NCBI RefSeq assembly: GCF_004138485.1
Contig: NZ_ML142848.1
Location: 1 to 64,000 of the forward strand
Reading direction: 5' to 3'
Origin: Peristeroidobacter soli
Lineage (GTDB): Bacteria > Pseudomonadota > Gammaproteobacteria > Steroidobacterales > Steroidobacteraceae
Length of the DNA: 64,000 nt
The position numbers and the translations under genes are program-made. The notes under the pieces were generated by a model. It ran no database searches, was not told the DNA's origin, and saw only the letters and a list, made by a program, of their open reading frames with translations. This document shows, in pieces, positions 55,996-64,000 of this stretch; the stretch's first letter is position 1; every line of letters starts with the position of its first letter.

Positions 55996-56003
55996 CAAAT
56001 AAA

Positions 56004-56018
56004 ATCAGCCAAGCTGAT
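56004..56018. promoter_or_regulatory. FerC-type operator 2 upstream of ferBA
   Basis: ATCAGCCAAGCTGAT, one mismatch in the arms. Its centre is 23 bases from operator 1, about two helical turns, so two MarR dimers could bind one face. Confidence 0.7.
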
Positions 56019-56028
56019 AACTTATTCC

Positions 56029-56520
56029 TCATTCCTCCTCGTTGTCGGGAATGTCGTGCAGCCCGGCCAGCACCTTCTCCATGAGCGCGCGATACGACTC
56101 GAGCTCGCCTGGCTCGAAGCTGGCAAAAATGGCCGCTTCCACCGCCGTGGCCGCCTTGTCGCAGGCGCGCAGAGTGCCCCGGCCCGCCTCGGTCATCGAA
56201 ACTTCCAGAACGCGCTTGCTGCCCTTGGCGAGATTGCGCTCGATCAGGCCATTGCCCTCCAGATTCACGATCTGCTTGATCATGGTCTGCGGCTTGACGC
56301 CGAACAGGCGCGACAGCTCCGCCGAGGAGCGTTTGTTGTCGCCGCGCGAGAGCGCCGTCAGGATACGGAACTGGGTGGTGGTGACTCCCAGCGGCTGCAG
56401 AGCGGCCTCCAGGCGCAGGAACGTTTTGTACTGAACCTGCTTGACCAGGTAGAGGGTGCGGAACGGGGCCCGGGCGGCACCGCTGCGCGCGTTTTTCGAG
56501 GGTGGCTGTTTTTTCGCCAT
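56029..56520 (-). CDS. ferC: FerC-like MarR-family repressor
   Basis: A 163-residue MarR regulator. The winged helix contains ILTALSRGDNKRSSAELSRLFGVKPQTMIKQIVNLEGNGLIERN, followed by a wing with AKGSKRVLEVSMTEAGR and a C-terminal dimerisation helix. Known FerC/FerR proteins repress ferulate genes and release DNA on binding hydroxycinnamoyl-CoA. It lies between the ALDH gene and ferBA. Its likely sites, ATCAGCCnGGCTGAT, recur at six places here. ATG 56520 is chosen; an ATG three codons upstream is also possible. Confidence 0.88.
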   Translation of the reverse strand: MAKKQPPSKNARSGAARAPFRTLYLVKQVQYKTFLRLEAALQPLGVTTTQFRILTALSRGDNKRSSAELSRLFGVKPQTMIKQIVNLEGNGLIERNLAKGSKRVLEVSMTEAGRGTLRACDKAATAVEAAIFASFEPGELESYRALMEKVLAGLHDIPDNEEE

Positions 56521-56584
56521 GCCGGTCATCGTGCTCCAATCGTGTCGGTTCGGAGCAGTATATAACTCCGGCGCGCTCATCCAC

Positions 56585-57994
56585 TCATGGGAGATACGAG
56601 ACACGCGGTTCTACGTATGACTTCAGCCCCATCAACCCCATGCCGCGGCCGATACCGGATTCCTTGCAGCCGCCGAAAGGAATTTCCGGCAAGGAACCGC
56701 CGTGAGAATTGATCCAGACTGTGCCCGCCTCGAGCCGCTGCACGATCTGCACGGCACGTTCCGGATGTCCGCTCCAGACCGAGGCGCCCAGACCGAAGCG
56801 AGTCGCGTTGGCGCGGGTCACCGCTTCATCGATCTCACTGAACGTCATCAGTGGCAGCACCGGTCCGAATTGCTCCTCGTCCACGAGGGGCGTGCCTTCG
56901 GCAACGCCGGTGATGATGGTTGGCGCAATGAAGTAGCCGGGCCTGTTCAGCGCCGCGCCTCCCGCCAGCGCGCGCCCGCCCCGACTCAGTGCATCGTCGA
57001 TCAGACCCAGGACACGCTCGAACTGGGGGCGATTCTGAACCGGCCCCAGCTCCACCCCCGGCTCGAAGCCATCGCCGACTTTCGCCTGTTTCGCCAACTC
57101 GGCCAGCGCCGCACCGAGCCGGTCGAGTAGTGACTCGTGCACCAGCACTCGTTTGATGGCCATGCACCGCTGGCCGCTGTTGGCGAACGCCGCCGAAAAA
57201 ATTTTCGGCGCGATCGTCTCGACCTCGGCGTCGGCCAGGACGATGGCGGCATCGTTGCCGCCGAGCTCGAGTGACACCCGCTTGAGATTCGACGCGGCGG
57301 CACTGGCCAGCACGCGTTTGCCGGTCGCGACCGAGCCCACGAAGCCGATCTTGTCGATGCCGGGATGTTCGGTCATCCATCGGCCCAGATCGTTGCCTCC
57401 GGACAGCGTGTTGAAGAGGCCTGGCGGCAAGGTCCTCGCTGCAATCTCTCCCAGCTGCAGCGTCGCGAGCGGCGTGAACGGCGAGGGTTTCAGGATCACG
57501 CTGTTGCCGGTCACCAGCGCCTGCGCGGCAATCTGTGTCGCCAGCAACACGGGCGAGTTCCAGGGCGCGATCGCCCCCACCACTCCCATGGGCTGGTAAT
57601 CGAGTACCACACGGCCGCGTTCATCGGCGCGCAACGTTTCGGGAGTCAACTCGAATGCGAGCAGTCCTTCGATTCGAGCCGCGGTGGATTCGATCTCGCG
57701 AACCGCCGCCGCCAGCGGTTTGCCCTGCTCACGAGTCAACAGCGGTGCGAGGATCTGCGTCTCGGCGCGAATCGCCGCGGCGAATCCAGACAGGATTTCT
57801 CGTCGGCTCGCCGTTGGAACCGCTCGCCAGCGTTGGAACGCGCGCCGTGCCGCCTCCACCGCCAGGTCGAGCTGCGCGTGACTTGCGTCCGGCGCCTGAG
57901 CGAACGCACTGGCGGTTGCCGGGTTGATGACATCGAAGAGCCCGACTCCGTCGACCGGGCGGCCGTCGATGGTGTGTGTATGTCTCATTGCCAT
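56585..57994 (-). CDS. Aldehyde dehydrogenase, vanillin dehydrogenase-like
   Basis: A 469-residue NAD(P)-dependent aldehyde dehydrogenase. GAIAPWNSPVLL near residue 140, the Glu in SLELGGNDAAIV near residue 243, the catalytic Cys in NSGQRCMAIKR near residue 279, and GPVLPLMTF are visible. Its place beside ferC and ferB, and the FerC-type operator just upstream of its start, point to oxidation of vanillin to vanillate, which the LigM-like enzyme could then demethylate. Broad aldehyde use is possible. Confidence 0.85.
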   Translation of the reverse strand: MAMRHTHTIDGRPVDGVGLFDVINPATASAFAQAPDASHAQLDLAVEAARRAFQRWRAVPTASRREILSGFAAAIRAETQILAPLLTREQGKPLAAAVREIESTAARIEGLLAFELTPETLRADERGRVVLDYQPMGVVGAIAPWNSPVLLATQIAAQALVTGNSVILKPSPFTPLATLQLGEIAARTLPPGLFNTLSGGNDLGRWMTEHPGIDKIGFVGSVATGKRVLASAAASNLKRVSLELGGNDAAIVLADAEVETIAPKIFSAAFANSGQRCMAIKRVLVHESLLDRLGAALAELAKQAKVGDGFEPGVELGPVQNRPQFERVLGLIDDALSRGGRALAGGAALNRPGYFIAPTIITGVAEGTPLVDEEQFGPVLPLMTFSEIDEAVTRANATRFGLGASVWSGHPERAVQIVQRLEAGTVWINSHGGSLPEIPFGGCKESGIGRGMGLMGLKSYVEPRVSYLP

Positions 57995-58011
57995 GAAAGA
58001 ACTGTAGCTAT

Positions 58012-58026
58012 GTCAGCCAGGCTGAT
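58012..58026. promoter_or_regulatory. FerC-type operator upstream of the ALDH gene
   Basis: GTCAGCC-A-GGCTGAT, 18 bases from the ALDH start on the minus strand. Only the first base departs from the perfect palindrome. Confidence 0.72.
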
Positions 58027-58056
58027 CAATGTGCGTTGACAAGCCGCCCGCCATAT

Positions 58057-58086
58057 ATCATCTTAGCTGATATCAGCTCGGCTTAC
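58057..58086. promoter_or_regulatory. Tandem FerC-type operator pair upstream of the TonB receptor
   Basis: ATCATCTTAGCTGAT (58057-58071) abuts ATCAGCTCGGCTTAC (58072-58086). Both are degenerate versions of the site. The second ends 51 bases before the receptor start, and the gap also serves the divergent ALDH gene. Confidence 0.5.
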
Positions 58087-58136
58087 ATAAGATCGAAACA
58101 GATCATCAGCTCTGCAGATGCAGATAAGGGGGAAAG

Positions 58137-61016
58137 ATGCTGAAGAAAAGGAACGTTCCCGCGCGGGGTTCGCGCATGGGGATGCCGTTGCGTGAGACGC
58201 TGCTGGCAGCGACTGCTCTGGGCGCGATGCCCGCCCTGGCGCAGGACACGCCTGCGCCGGAAACGGCGGAGCTCGTGGAAATCGTAGTCACCGGTACCCG
58301 CGCGGCCCGCGACGGCTATCAGGCACCCAGCCCGACCAACGTCATCAACGCCGCGGTCATCGACAATCAGGCCGCCACCGGCCTGGGCGAAATTCTCGAA
58401 CAGACCGGCATGGTCAAGGGCACTCGCAATCCCAATTCGAACGCGGTCAACACGGCCAGCCCGGGTCAATGGACCGCCGACCTGCGCGGCCTCGGCGGGC
58501 AGCGAACGCTGGTGCTGGTCGACAGCTCGCGCATCGTGCCCTTCGCGCCGGCGAGCAATCTGTCCGTGCCGACCACGACCGATCTGAATCTGATCCCGAC
58601 CTTGATGGTGGAACGGGTCGAAACCGTCACCGGCGGCGCCTCGGCGCAGTATGGTTCCGATGCCGTGTCCGGCGTCGTGAACATTCTGTTGCGCCGTGAA
58701 TTCGACGGTGTCCGCGTGCGTGCGCAGACCGGCATCTCCGAAGAAGGCGATGCCGAGGAAAATCGCGTCGGCGTGCTCGGCGGCTGGAATTCGGACAGCG
58801 GTCGCGCGCATGTGGTCTTCAGCGCCGACTGGGTCGACAGCGAAGGCATGGGCGACATCTACACCCGCGATTGGGGCCGTCGCGAAACCATGATCGTTTC
58901 GACACCCGGCAACCCCTCGCTCACCTGGGGCGACAACGTCCATACCGCGCTCGGTGTCGGCGGCGTCATCGGCCAGGGCCGCAATGCCGCCAACACGGCC
59001 AACGCGGCATTTACGTTGACCGGTCAGACCTTCAATCCCGACGGCTCGATTCGTCCGTTCCAATACGGCTATCCGCTGGCGCCCGGCGCCACCTCCAGCA
59101 CCATGATCGGCGGCGAAGGCGAGTCCATCACCAAAGGCGTGTCGCAGGTCCCTGGCGTCGAACGTGCCTCGACCTATGCTCGTTTCGGCTTTGACTTCAG
59201 CGACCGTCTGTATGGCTACGCATCGCTCGGCTACTCGCAGTCCAAGGGATTGTTGACGGCGGCCCAACCGCGCCTCACCTCCACACAGCTGTTCATTCGA
59301 GCGGACAACGCGTTCCTGCCCACGGCCGTCCGAGATGCGATGACCGCGCAAGGTGTCGGCGGCTTCCGGATGACGCGTCAGGGCAACGACCTTGGCAACA
59401 ACTCCTACGACGTCGAAAACAAATCGCCGCGCTTCTCGGCGGGCCTCGAGGGTTCATTCGCCAACGGCTGGGACTGGGATGCGCACGTTTCCTATGGGCG
59501 CAACGACTACAACTACGATTCCGAAAACAATCCCATCACGGCCAATCTGGCATTCGCGGTAGACGCGGTCCGCGACGGCAACGGCAATATCGTCTGCGCG
59601 GCGACCATTCCCGGCCACGCCCGCTTCAATGCCGCCGCCGCCGGCTGCGTCCCGCTCAATCTGTTCGGCGAAGGCAACACCTCGGCCGAAGCGCGCGATT
59701 ATTTCCAGGGCAATCCGCACGCCGAAGTGGTCTACAAACAGAAGACCTTCGGCGCGAATCTGAGCGGCAAGCTGTTCGCCACCTGGGCGGGCCCGATTGC
59801 CGTTGCCACGGGTGTCGAATATCGCGATGAAGAGGAAGATGTGACGGCGGATCCGATCGCCACGGCGGGCGGATTCTTCACCGGCAACAACTCGCCGTAC
59901 TCGGGTTCCTTCGACGTGTCGGAAGGCTATGTCGAAGCGATCGTCCCATTGGCGCGCGAGAACAGCTTCGCCAAGCTGATCGACCTCAACCTCGCCTACC
60001 GTTACGCCGACTACAGCACGGTCGGCGGGATGGAAGCATGGAAGACCGGCCTGGTGTGGGAACCGTTCGATTTCCTGCGCCTGCGCGTGAGTCAGTCTCG
60101 CGACATCCGCGCCCCCGCCATCAATGAGCTGTACAGCCCGGGCGCCGCCGTGACCAACAACATCACGATGATCAACATCAACGATCTGGGCACCGCCAAC
60201 CCGACCGTGCGCAACTATGTGATTCCGCAACGGACCGCGGGCGGCGACGTGAACGTGCAGGCCGAGGAAGGCGACACCACGACCATCGGCTTCGTGTTCT
60301 CGCCCAATTACGGGCCGCTGACGGGTTTCAATTTCTCGGCCGACTACTACGACATCCAGCTCGACAAGGCGATCACCAATCTGAACGGTGCGAACATCGC
60401 GAACTTGTGCATCTCCGGCGTGCGCTCCTTCTGCAACCTGTTCACGTTCAACGCGGCGGGCGATCCCACCGCGTTGAATGCGGGCTCGATCAACCTCGGC
60501 AGCTTCGAGCAACGAGGCTACGATCTGCAGCTGGACTACTCGCATGAGCTGTTCAACGGCACGTGGACCATCGGCTACACCGGCACGTTCGTCACGGACT
60601 CGATCGTCGACACCGGCCTGCCCGGTGCCGTTCCGGTGGACCGCGCCGGCGAGCATGGCGCAGCCAACTTCGCAGCAGTGCCGGACTTCCGCGGCAACCT
60701 GACGACCAGCTTCAAGACCCATACCTGGTCGACCACGCTGCAAGCGGTCCACGTCAGCGCGGGCAAACTCGACAACCTCTACAACACGCCGGGCAATCCG
60801 ACGATCAGCAAGAACGATATTCCTTCCTACGTTCTGTTCAACGTCTACGGCTCGTACACCATCAACGACCGGGTCCGACTGTTCGGCTCGATCCGGAACG
60901 CGCTGAATCGCGATCCGGTGATGACGCCCTACACGGTGCTCAACACTCCGGTGTACGGCGCCTACTACGATAAGGTGGGACGTCAGTACTCGCTCGGCTT
61001 GGACGTGACCTTCTAG
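58137..61016 (+). CDS. TonB-dependent outer-membrane receptor of the ferulate regulon
   Basis: A 959-residue receptor. The signal peptide ends ALAQD, the TonB-box region is ELVEIVVTGTR, and the plug contains DLRGLGGQRTLVLVDSSRI and GGASAQYGSDAVSGVVNILLR. A long barrel ends ...QYSLGLDVTF with terminal Phe, as required for assembly. GGGGG lies seven bases before ATG. The FerC-type sites upstream and the MFS and ferulate genes nearby suggest it imports lignin-derived aromatic compounds, perhaps esters or dimers, not siderophores. No STN domain is present. Confidence 0.9.
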   Translation: MLKKRNVPARGSRMGMPLRETLLAATALGAMPALAQDTPAPETAELVEIVVTGTRAARDGYQAPSPTNVINAAVIDNQAATGLGEILEQTGMVKGTRNPNSNAVNTASPGQWTADLRGLGGQRTLVLVDSSRIVPFAPASNLSVPTTTDLNLIPTLMVERVETVTGGASAQYGSDAVSGVVNILLRREFDGVRVRAQTGISEEGDAEENRVGVLGGWNSDSGRAHVVFSADWVDSEGMGDIYTRDWGRRETMIVSTPGNPSLTWGDNVHTALGVGGVIGQGRNAANTANAAFTLTGQTFNPDGSIRPFQYGYPLAPGATSSTMIGGEGESITKGVSQVPGVERASTYARFGFDFSDRLYGYASLGYSQSKGLLTAAQPRLTSTQLFIRADNAFLPTAVRDAMTAQGVGGFRMTRQGNDLGNNSYDVENKSPRFSAGLEGSFANGWDWDAHVSYGRNDYNYDSENNPITANLAFAVDAVRDGNGNIVCAATIPGHARFNAAAAGCVPLNLFGEGNTSAEARDYFQGNPHAEVVYKQKTFGANLSGKLFATWAGPIAVATGVEYRDEEEDVTADPIATAGGFFTGNNSPYSGSFDVSEGYVEAIVPLARENSFAKLIDLNLAYRYADYSTVGGMEAWKTGLVWEPFDFLRLRVSQSRDIRAPAINELYSPGAAVTNNITMININDLGTANPTVRNYVIPQRTAGGDVNVQAEEGDTTTIGFVFSPNYGPLTGFNFSADYYDIQLDKAITNLNGANIANLCISGVRSFCNLFTFNAAGDPTALNAGSINLGSFEQRGYDLQLDYSHELFNGTWTIGYTGTFVTDSIVDTGLPGAVPVDRAGEHGAANFAAVPDFRGNLTTSFKTHTWSTTLQAVHVSAGKLDNLYNTPGNPTISKNDIPSYVLFNVYGSYTINDRVRLFGSIRNALNRDPVMTPYTVLNTPVYGAYYDKVGRQYSLGLDVTF

Positions 61017-61026
61017 CTCCGCGGCG

Positions 61027-61057
61027 ACGACGGGCGCTTTTCTCAAACGCCCGTCGT
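61027..61057 (+). terminator. Hairpin between the TonB receptor and DUF6282 genes
   Basis: ACGACGGGCG and CGCCCGTCGT form a perfect ten-base-pair stem with an 11-base loop, ten bases after the receptor stop. No T-run follows, so partial attenuation or mRNA protection is as likely as termination. Confidence 0.5.
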
Positions 61058-61092
61058 TGCATTCGCGGTATGTACAGGCAGGAGAACGCGCG

Positions 61093-62082
61093 ATGCCCAC
61101 GGTTAGCAGGCGCAAGTTGATCGGGATGGGCGCCGGCCTGGCGTTGGTGACGAGCGCGGCATCGTATGCGCAGGAGGCGAGCCCCGCCGCACGCGCCTTG
61201 TTACGCGACGCTATCGACGTTCATACCCATCTCGACCCCGACAGTTTCGGTCCCCACAGCAATCAAGCGGCCCGTTCGCTCGATGTCCTCGACATGGCCC
61301 ATCGCGCGCAACGCGCGGGCATGCGCGGCTTTGTGATCAAACAGCATTACGATCAAACCGCGCACCTCGCTTATCTCGCTCGCAAGGCAGTTCCTGGTGT
61401 TGAAGTGTTCGGCATGCTCTGTAGCAACCGGACCGTCGGTGGCCTGAATCCCGAGGCGGTACATCATTTCGCCGAAGTCCTTGGCGGGCATGCGCGCATC
61501 GTCAGCATGCCGACCTGGGATGCCGAGAATTACGTGCGTCAGTCGAAGAATCCCGCTCGTCCGGCGGTTCCCATCGCGCGTGACGGCGTGCTTCTGCCTG
61601 AAACCGTCGCACTGATAGAAACCATCGCTCACGCGCAGGTTCGTGATAGCAACGTCAAACTCGCCCTGGCCACCGGTCATGTGTCCGCTGCAGAGGCGCT
61701 GCTCGTCATTCGCGAGGCCCGGCGACGAGGCATCGAGCGGATCGTCGCGACACACGCGATGGGCCATCCGATCAACATGAGCATGGCGCAGATGAAAGAA
61801 GCCGCCGGGCTCGGCGCGTATGTCGAATTCGTCGCCAACTTCCTGAGCGGCCCGCGCGGCAGCTTCACCGTCCGGCAATATCATGACGCGATCCGCGAGA
61901 TCGGACCGGCGCGAGTGATTTTGAGCAGCGACGGCGGCCAGGCCAATCGGCCGTTCCCCGACGATCTGATCGCGCAGGCCGCTCATCAGTTGCACGAGCA
62001 GGGCCTGAGCACCGCCGAGTTGCGCACGATGCTGGTCGAGAATCCGGCGACGTTGCTCGGTCTGCCACAGCGGCCGGGCTGA
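61093..62082 (+). CDS. DUF6282 amidohydrolase-like protein, Tat-exported
   Basis: A 329-residue protein with a twin-arginine signal (SRRKLIGMGAGLALVTSAASYAQ), so it is exported folded. The mature part has the amidohydrolase-like metal order: IDVHTHLDPDSFG, LATGHVSAAEALL, VATHAMGHP and ILSSDGGQ. It is a diverged paralogue of the cytoplasmic protein at 49184. AGGAGA precedes the start, 77 bases after the receptor. A periplasmic hydrolase that processes an imported aromatic before the MFS carrier takes it in would fit; the reaction is unknown. Confidence 0.75.
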   Translation: MPTVSRRKLIGMGAGLALVTSAASYAQEASPAARALLRDAIDVHTHLDPDSFGPHSNQAARSLDVLDMAHRAQRAGMRGFVIKQHYDQTAHLAYLARKAVPGVEVFGMLCSNRTVGGLNPEAVHHFAEVLGGHARIVSMPTWDAENYVRQSKNPARPAVPIARDGVLLPETVALIETIAHAQVRDSNVKLALATGHVSAAEALLVIREARRRGIERIVATHAMGHPINMSMAQMKEAAGLGAYVEFVANFLSGPRGSFTVRQYHDAIREIGPARVILSSDGGQANRPFPDDLIAQAAHQLHEQGLSTAELRTMLVENPATLLGLPQRPG

Positions 62083-62127
62083 TGCGCATGATGCGCCTTC
62101 GCGATGCTTCGAGTTTGCATGGATAAT

Positions 62128-62142
62128 ATCAGACAGGCTGAT
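62128..62142. promoter_or_regulatory. FerC-type operator upstream of the MFS gene
   Basis: ATCAGACAGGCTGAT, one departure from the consensus arms, 38 bases before the MFS start. TATCAT follows directly and could be a -10 box overlapped by the operator. Confidence 0.65.
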
Positions 62143-62179
62143 ATCATCGGCCCAACCATTTGAGAGAGGAGAGCATCGT

Positions 62180-63529
62180 ATGGCGGCACCCTCCACGTCC
62201 GGGGTGAAATCGATTGGCCAGGATGGGCCGCTCACGTTCTGGCAGATCGCCGTCGTCGCTCTGTGCGTGCTGGCGAACATCTGCGATGGCCTCGACACCA
62301 CCTCGATCGCCTACGCCGCGCCGACGCTGCTGCGTGAATGGAACATCTCGCCGCAGGCTTTCGGCATCGTCCTGAGCGCGGGCGCTCTGGGCATGCTGGT
62401 CGGCGCCATCCTGGTCGCGCCACAAGCCGACAAAGTGGGCCGCCGCGCCATCATTCTCGCCGCCACCACCACCTCCTCGATCTGTATGTTCGGCCTGGCC
62501 GCCAGTCAGAACCTGACCCAACTCATGATCTTCCGATTCATGGTCGGCACCTGCGTCGGGGCGCTGCTGCCATCGCTGAGCATCATGGTGGTCGAGTTCT
62601 CGAACGAGAAACGTGGCAACCTCTTTCTGGCCCTGGTGCACATCGGCTTTGCCATCGGCGCGATCCTGGGCGCCGCGATCGGCGCGACCGTGGTCGAAAC
62701 CTATGGCTGGCGAGCAATATTCCTTACGGGTGCGATCGTCACCAGCATTACGACGCTTGCCTGTTACGCCGCCCTGCCCGAGTCGGTGAACTTTCTGCTG
62801 GCGCGGCAGCCGCCGAATGCGTTGGCGCGCGTCAACAAGATTCGCGAGCGCTTCGGCCAATCGCTGCTGACCGAGCTGCCGCCGAGGCCGCAAGCCAAGG
62901 TGCGAACATTCGACGGCATCGCCGCGATCCTGTCGCCCCAACTGATCCGTGCGACGCTGCTGCTGTGGCTGGCATCGTTCACGCGCTTCTTCATCAGCTA
63001 CTTCCTCACCGGCTGGAAACCGCAAGTGCTGGTCATGGCGGGCTTCACCGACAAGGCGGCCATCGCCGTCGGCATGGCGACCAGCTCAGCGGCTTCCGTA
63101 GGCGTCCTGTGCATGGGCCTTTTCGCAGCGAAGATCGGCGCCGCGCGCGCCACAGCGATCATGCTTGCTGGCTGCGCCGCTGCGCTCATGGGCTTCGGCT
63201 TCACCCAATCGCCACTGCCACTCGTCCTGCTCGCCGTGGCGTGCATGTTCACGATCGAGGCTGCGTTCACCGGCATCCTCATCACCAGCACCCGTTTCTA
63301 TTCGGTCGAGAACCGCAGCACCGGCGTCGGCTTCACGGTCGGCATCGGCCGCCTCGGCGCGATCGTCGGGCCTTACGTCGGTGGCGCTCTCATCGGCATG
63401 GGCTTCGACCGATCGGTGTACTTCCCGGTGTATGCCTCCGCGGCGGTCATCGGCGCAATCGCCATCGTCGCCGCCATGTCCCGTCGGCCGCCTGATGTTC
63501 GCGAAGGCCAGCCCGTCAACGCCAACTGA
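62180..63529 (+). CDS. MFS transporter, aromatic acid:H+ symporter type
   Basis: A 449-residue inner-membrane carrier with twelve predicted spans. The AAHS-type elements are DGLDTTSIAYAAPTLLREW in span 1 with its Asp, and the loop 2-3 motif VAPQADKVGRRAIIL. GAGAGAG-type AGAGGAGAG precedes the start. The FerC-type operator upstream links it to ferulate, vanillate or a related hydroxycinnamate as substrate. It is followed nine bases later by a lipoprotein hydrolase gene. Confidence 0.87.
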   Translation: MAAPSTSGVKSIGQDGPLTFWQIAVVALCVLANICDGLDTTSIAYAAPTLLREWNISPQAFGIVLSAGALGMLVGAILVAPQADKVGRRAIILAATTTSSICMFGLAASQNLTQLMIFRFMVGTCVGALLPSLSIMVVEFSNEKRGNLFLALVHIGFAIGAILGAAIGATVVETYGWRAIFLTGAIVTSITTLACYAALPESVNFLLARQPPNALARVNKIRERFGQSLLTELPPRPQAKVRTFDGIAAILSPQLIRATLLLWLASFTRFFISYFLTGWKPQVLVMAGFTDKAAIAVGMATSSAASVGVLCMGLFAAKIGAARATAIMLAGCAAALMGFGFTQSPLPLVLLAVACMFTIEAAFTGILITSTRFYSVENRSTGVGFTVGIGRLGAIVGPYVGGALIGMGFDRSVYFPVYASAAVIGAIAIVAAMSRRPPDVREGQPVNAN

Positions 63530-63537
63530 CAAAGCTC

Positions 63538-64000
63538 ATGCGTGTGATCGCACGACTATTCGTTTTCGCCGCGGCGGCACTCATCACCGGTTGCTCGTCA
63601 CAAAAACCGCTGCTCATCGCTTCTCAAGGAAGCATTGCCGTCGGCGGAAAGATCGTGGGCGACCCCGGGAAGGCGTCGCTCCATTGCGATCACGGTGTCG
63701 CTGAATATCAGATTCCTCCTCGAGCCCGCGCGGTGAATCTGTTGATGTGGCACAGCGCCAGTGCCGTCGCCTGGCAACGACGATGGGATGGTGGCGAAGG
63801 CTTCCAGAGCATCTTCGTGAGGCGTGGCTACCCCGTCTATCTTTGGGACGGGCCACGCGTCGGCCGCGCCAACTGGGGCTGCGCCGAAACCACGTACACG
63901 CCGCGCGCGCGGGCCGATCAGCAGAACTTCGTCGCGTGGCGCTTCGGCCTCACCTATCCGAGCTGGTTCGAAAATGTGCAGTTCCCGAAAAACGATTCCG
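63538..64000 (+). CDS. Lipoprotein alpha/beta-hydrolase (3' partial)
   Basis: The frame is open to the window end (154 codons seen). A lipoprotein signal with lipobox LITGCSS is at the N-terminus. The later LLMWHSASAVAWQRRWDGGEGFQSIFVRRGYPVYLWDGPRVG resembles the substrate-entry part of alpha/beta-hydrolases that act as esterases; the nucleophile elbow should lie beyond the edge. Starting eight bases after the MFS stop, it is probably in the ferulate regulon and might release hydroxycinnamates from esters at the cell surface. This is inference. Confidence 0.65.
   Translation, partial: MRVIARLFVFAAAALITGCSSQKPLLIASQGSIAVGGKIVGDPGKASLHCDHGVAEYQIPPRARAVNLLMWHSASAVAWQRRWDGGEGFQSIFVRRGYPVYLWDGPRVGRANWGCAETTYTPRARADQQNFVAWRFGLTYPSWFENVQFPKNDS

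Noticed and set aside
59454-61115. A 553-codon open frame antisense to the TonB receptor
   Set aside because: It mirrors the codon pattern of the receptor, has no recognisable domain, and the plus strand encodes a full plug-and-barrel protein. The same reasoning removes long antisense frames at 6584-8137, 22982-24361, 42481-44025 and 44075-45295.

Overview
The window is high-GC, densely coded DNA with almost no intergenic space. It reads as the chromosome of an aerobic, aromatic-degrading gammaproteobacterium. The mix of TonB-dependent receptors, B12 riboswitches, MipA, NarX-type kinase and ferulate genes would suit a Steroidobacteraceae-like organism, but that placement is an inference. No rRNA, tRNA, CRISPR array, insertion sequence or prophage was seen.

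Region 1 (1-11,055) is a vitamin B12 locus. After the tail of a membrane O-acyltransferase come two divergent cobalamin riboswitches. The minus-strand one fronts only a decayed metE fragment. The plus-strand one leads an operon: cbtB, cbtA, a DUF1636 protein, cobW, cobN, a ChlI-like ATPase, a ChlD-like VWA protein in the -1 frame behind a run of nine A, a small unknown protein and a BtuF-like binding protein.

Region 2 (11,056-17,159) holds an orphan NarX-type histidine kinase, CopD, CopC, a YVTN beta-propeller, a dihaem cytochrome lipoprotein and MipA. Region 3 (17,237-28,542) is a carboxylic-acid catabolic cluster: LeuCD, class II aldolase, D-hydroxyacid dehydrogenase, DUF4387, AtuA-like, TonB receptor, GntR regulator, CitMHS and AbrB transporters, and a stub of a lactate-monooxygenase-like gene.

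Region 4 (28,539-33,871) has DUF3309, a TPR protein and a tight five-gene operon (T_hemolysin-family protein, AMP ligase, UndA-like TenA-fold oxidase, SDR, TPR), plus a VIT1-type transporter. Region 5 (33,931-38,833) is a FecI/FecR system with an unusually long TonB receptor that carries a second small beta-barrel.

Region 6 (38,834-49,082) starts with a LigM-like O-demethylase and an SDR. It continues with a seven-gene operon: a cupin, a canonical LeuCD-like pair, a second LeuC-like protein that has lost all three Fe-S cysteines with its own LeuD-like partner, and two M24-fold proteins that have lost metal ligands. A LysR gene and a 23-bp palindrome sit upstream. This is the best candidate for an undescribed system.

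Region 7 (49,184-64,000) is a ferulate/vanillin regulon: ferC (MarR), ferB, ferA, a thioesterase, a BKACE, an HpcH aldolase, a vanillin-dehydrogenase-like ALDH, a TonB receptor, two DUF6282 proteins, an MFS carrier and a partial lipoprotein hydrolase. A repeated 15-bp operator close to ATCAGCCnGGCTGAT precedes most of these units. REP-like palindromes with a GCCGTACGGC core occur at three intergenic places.
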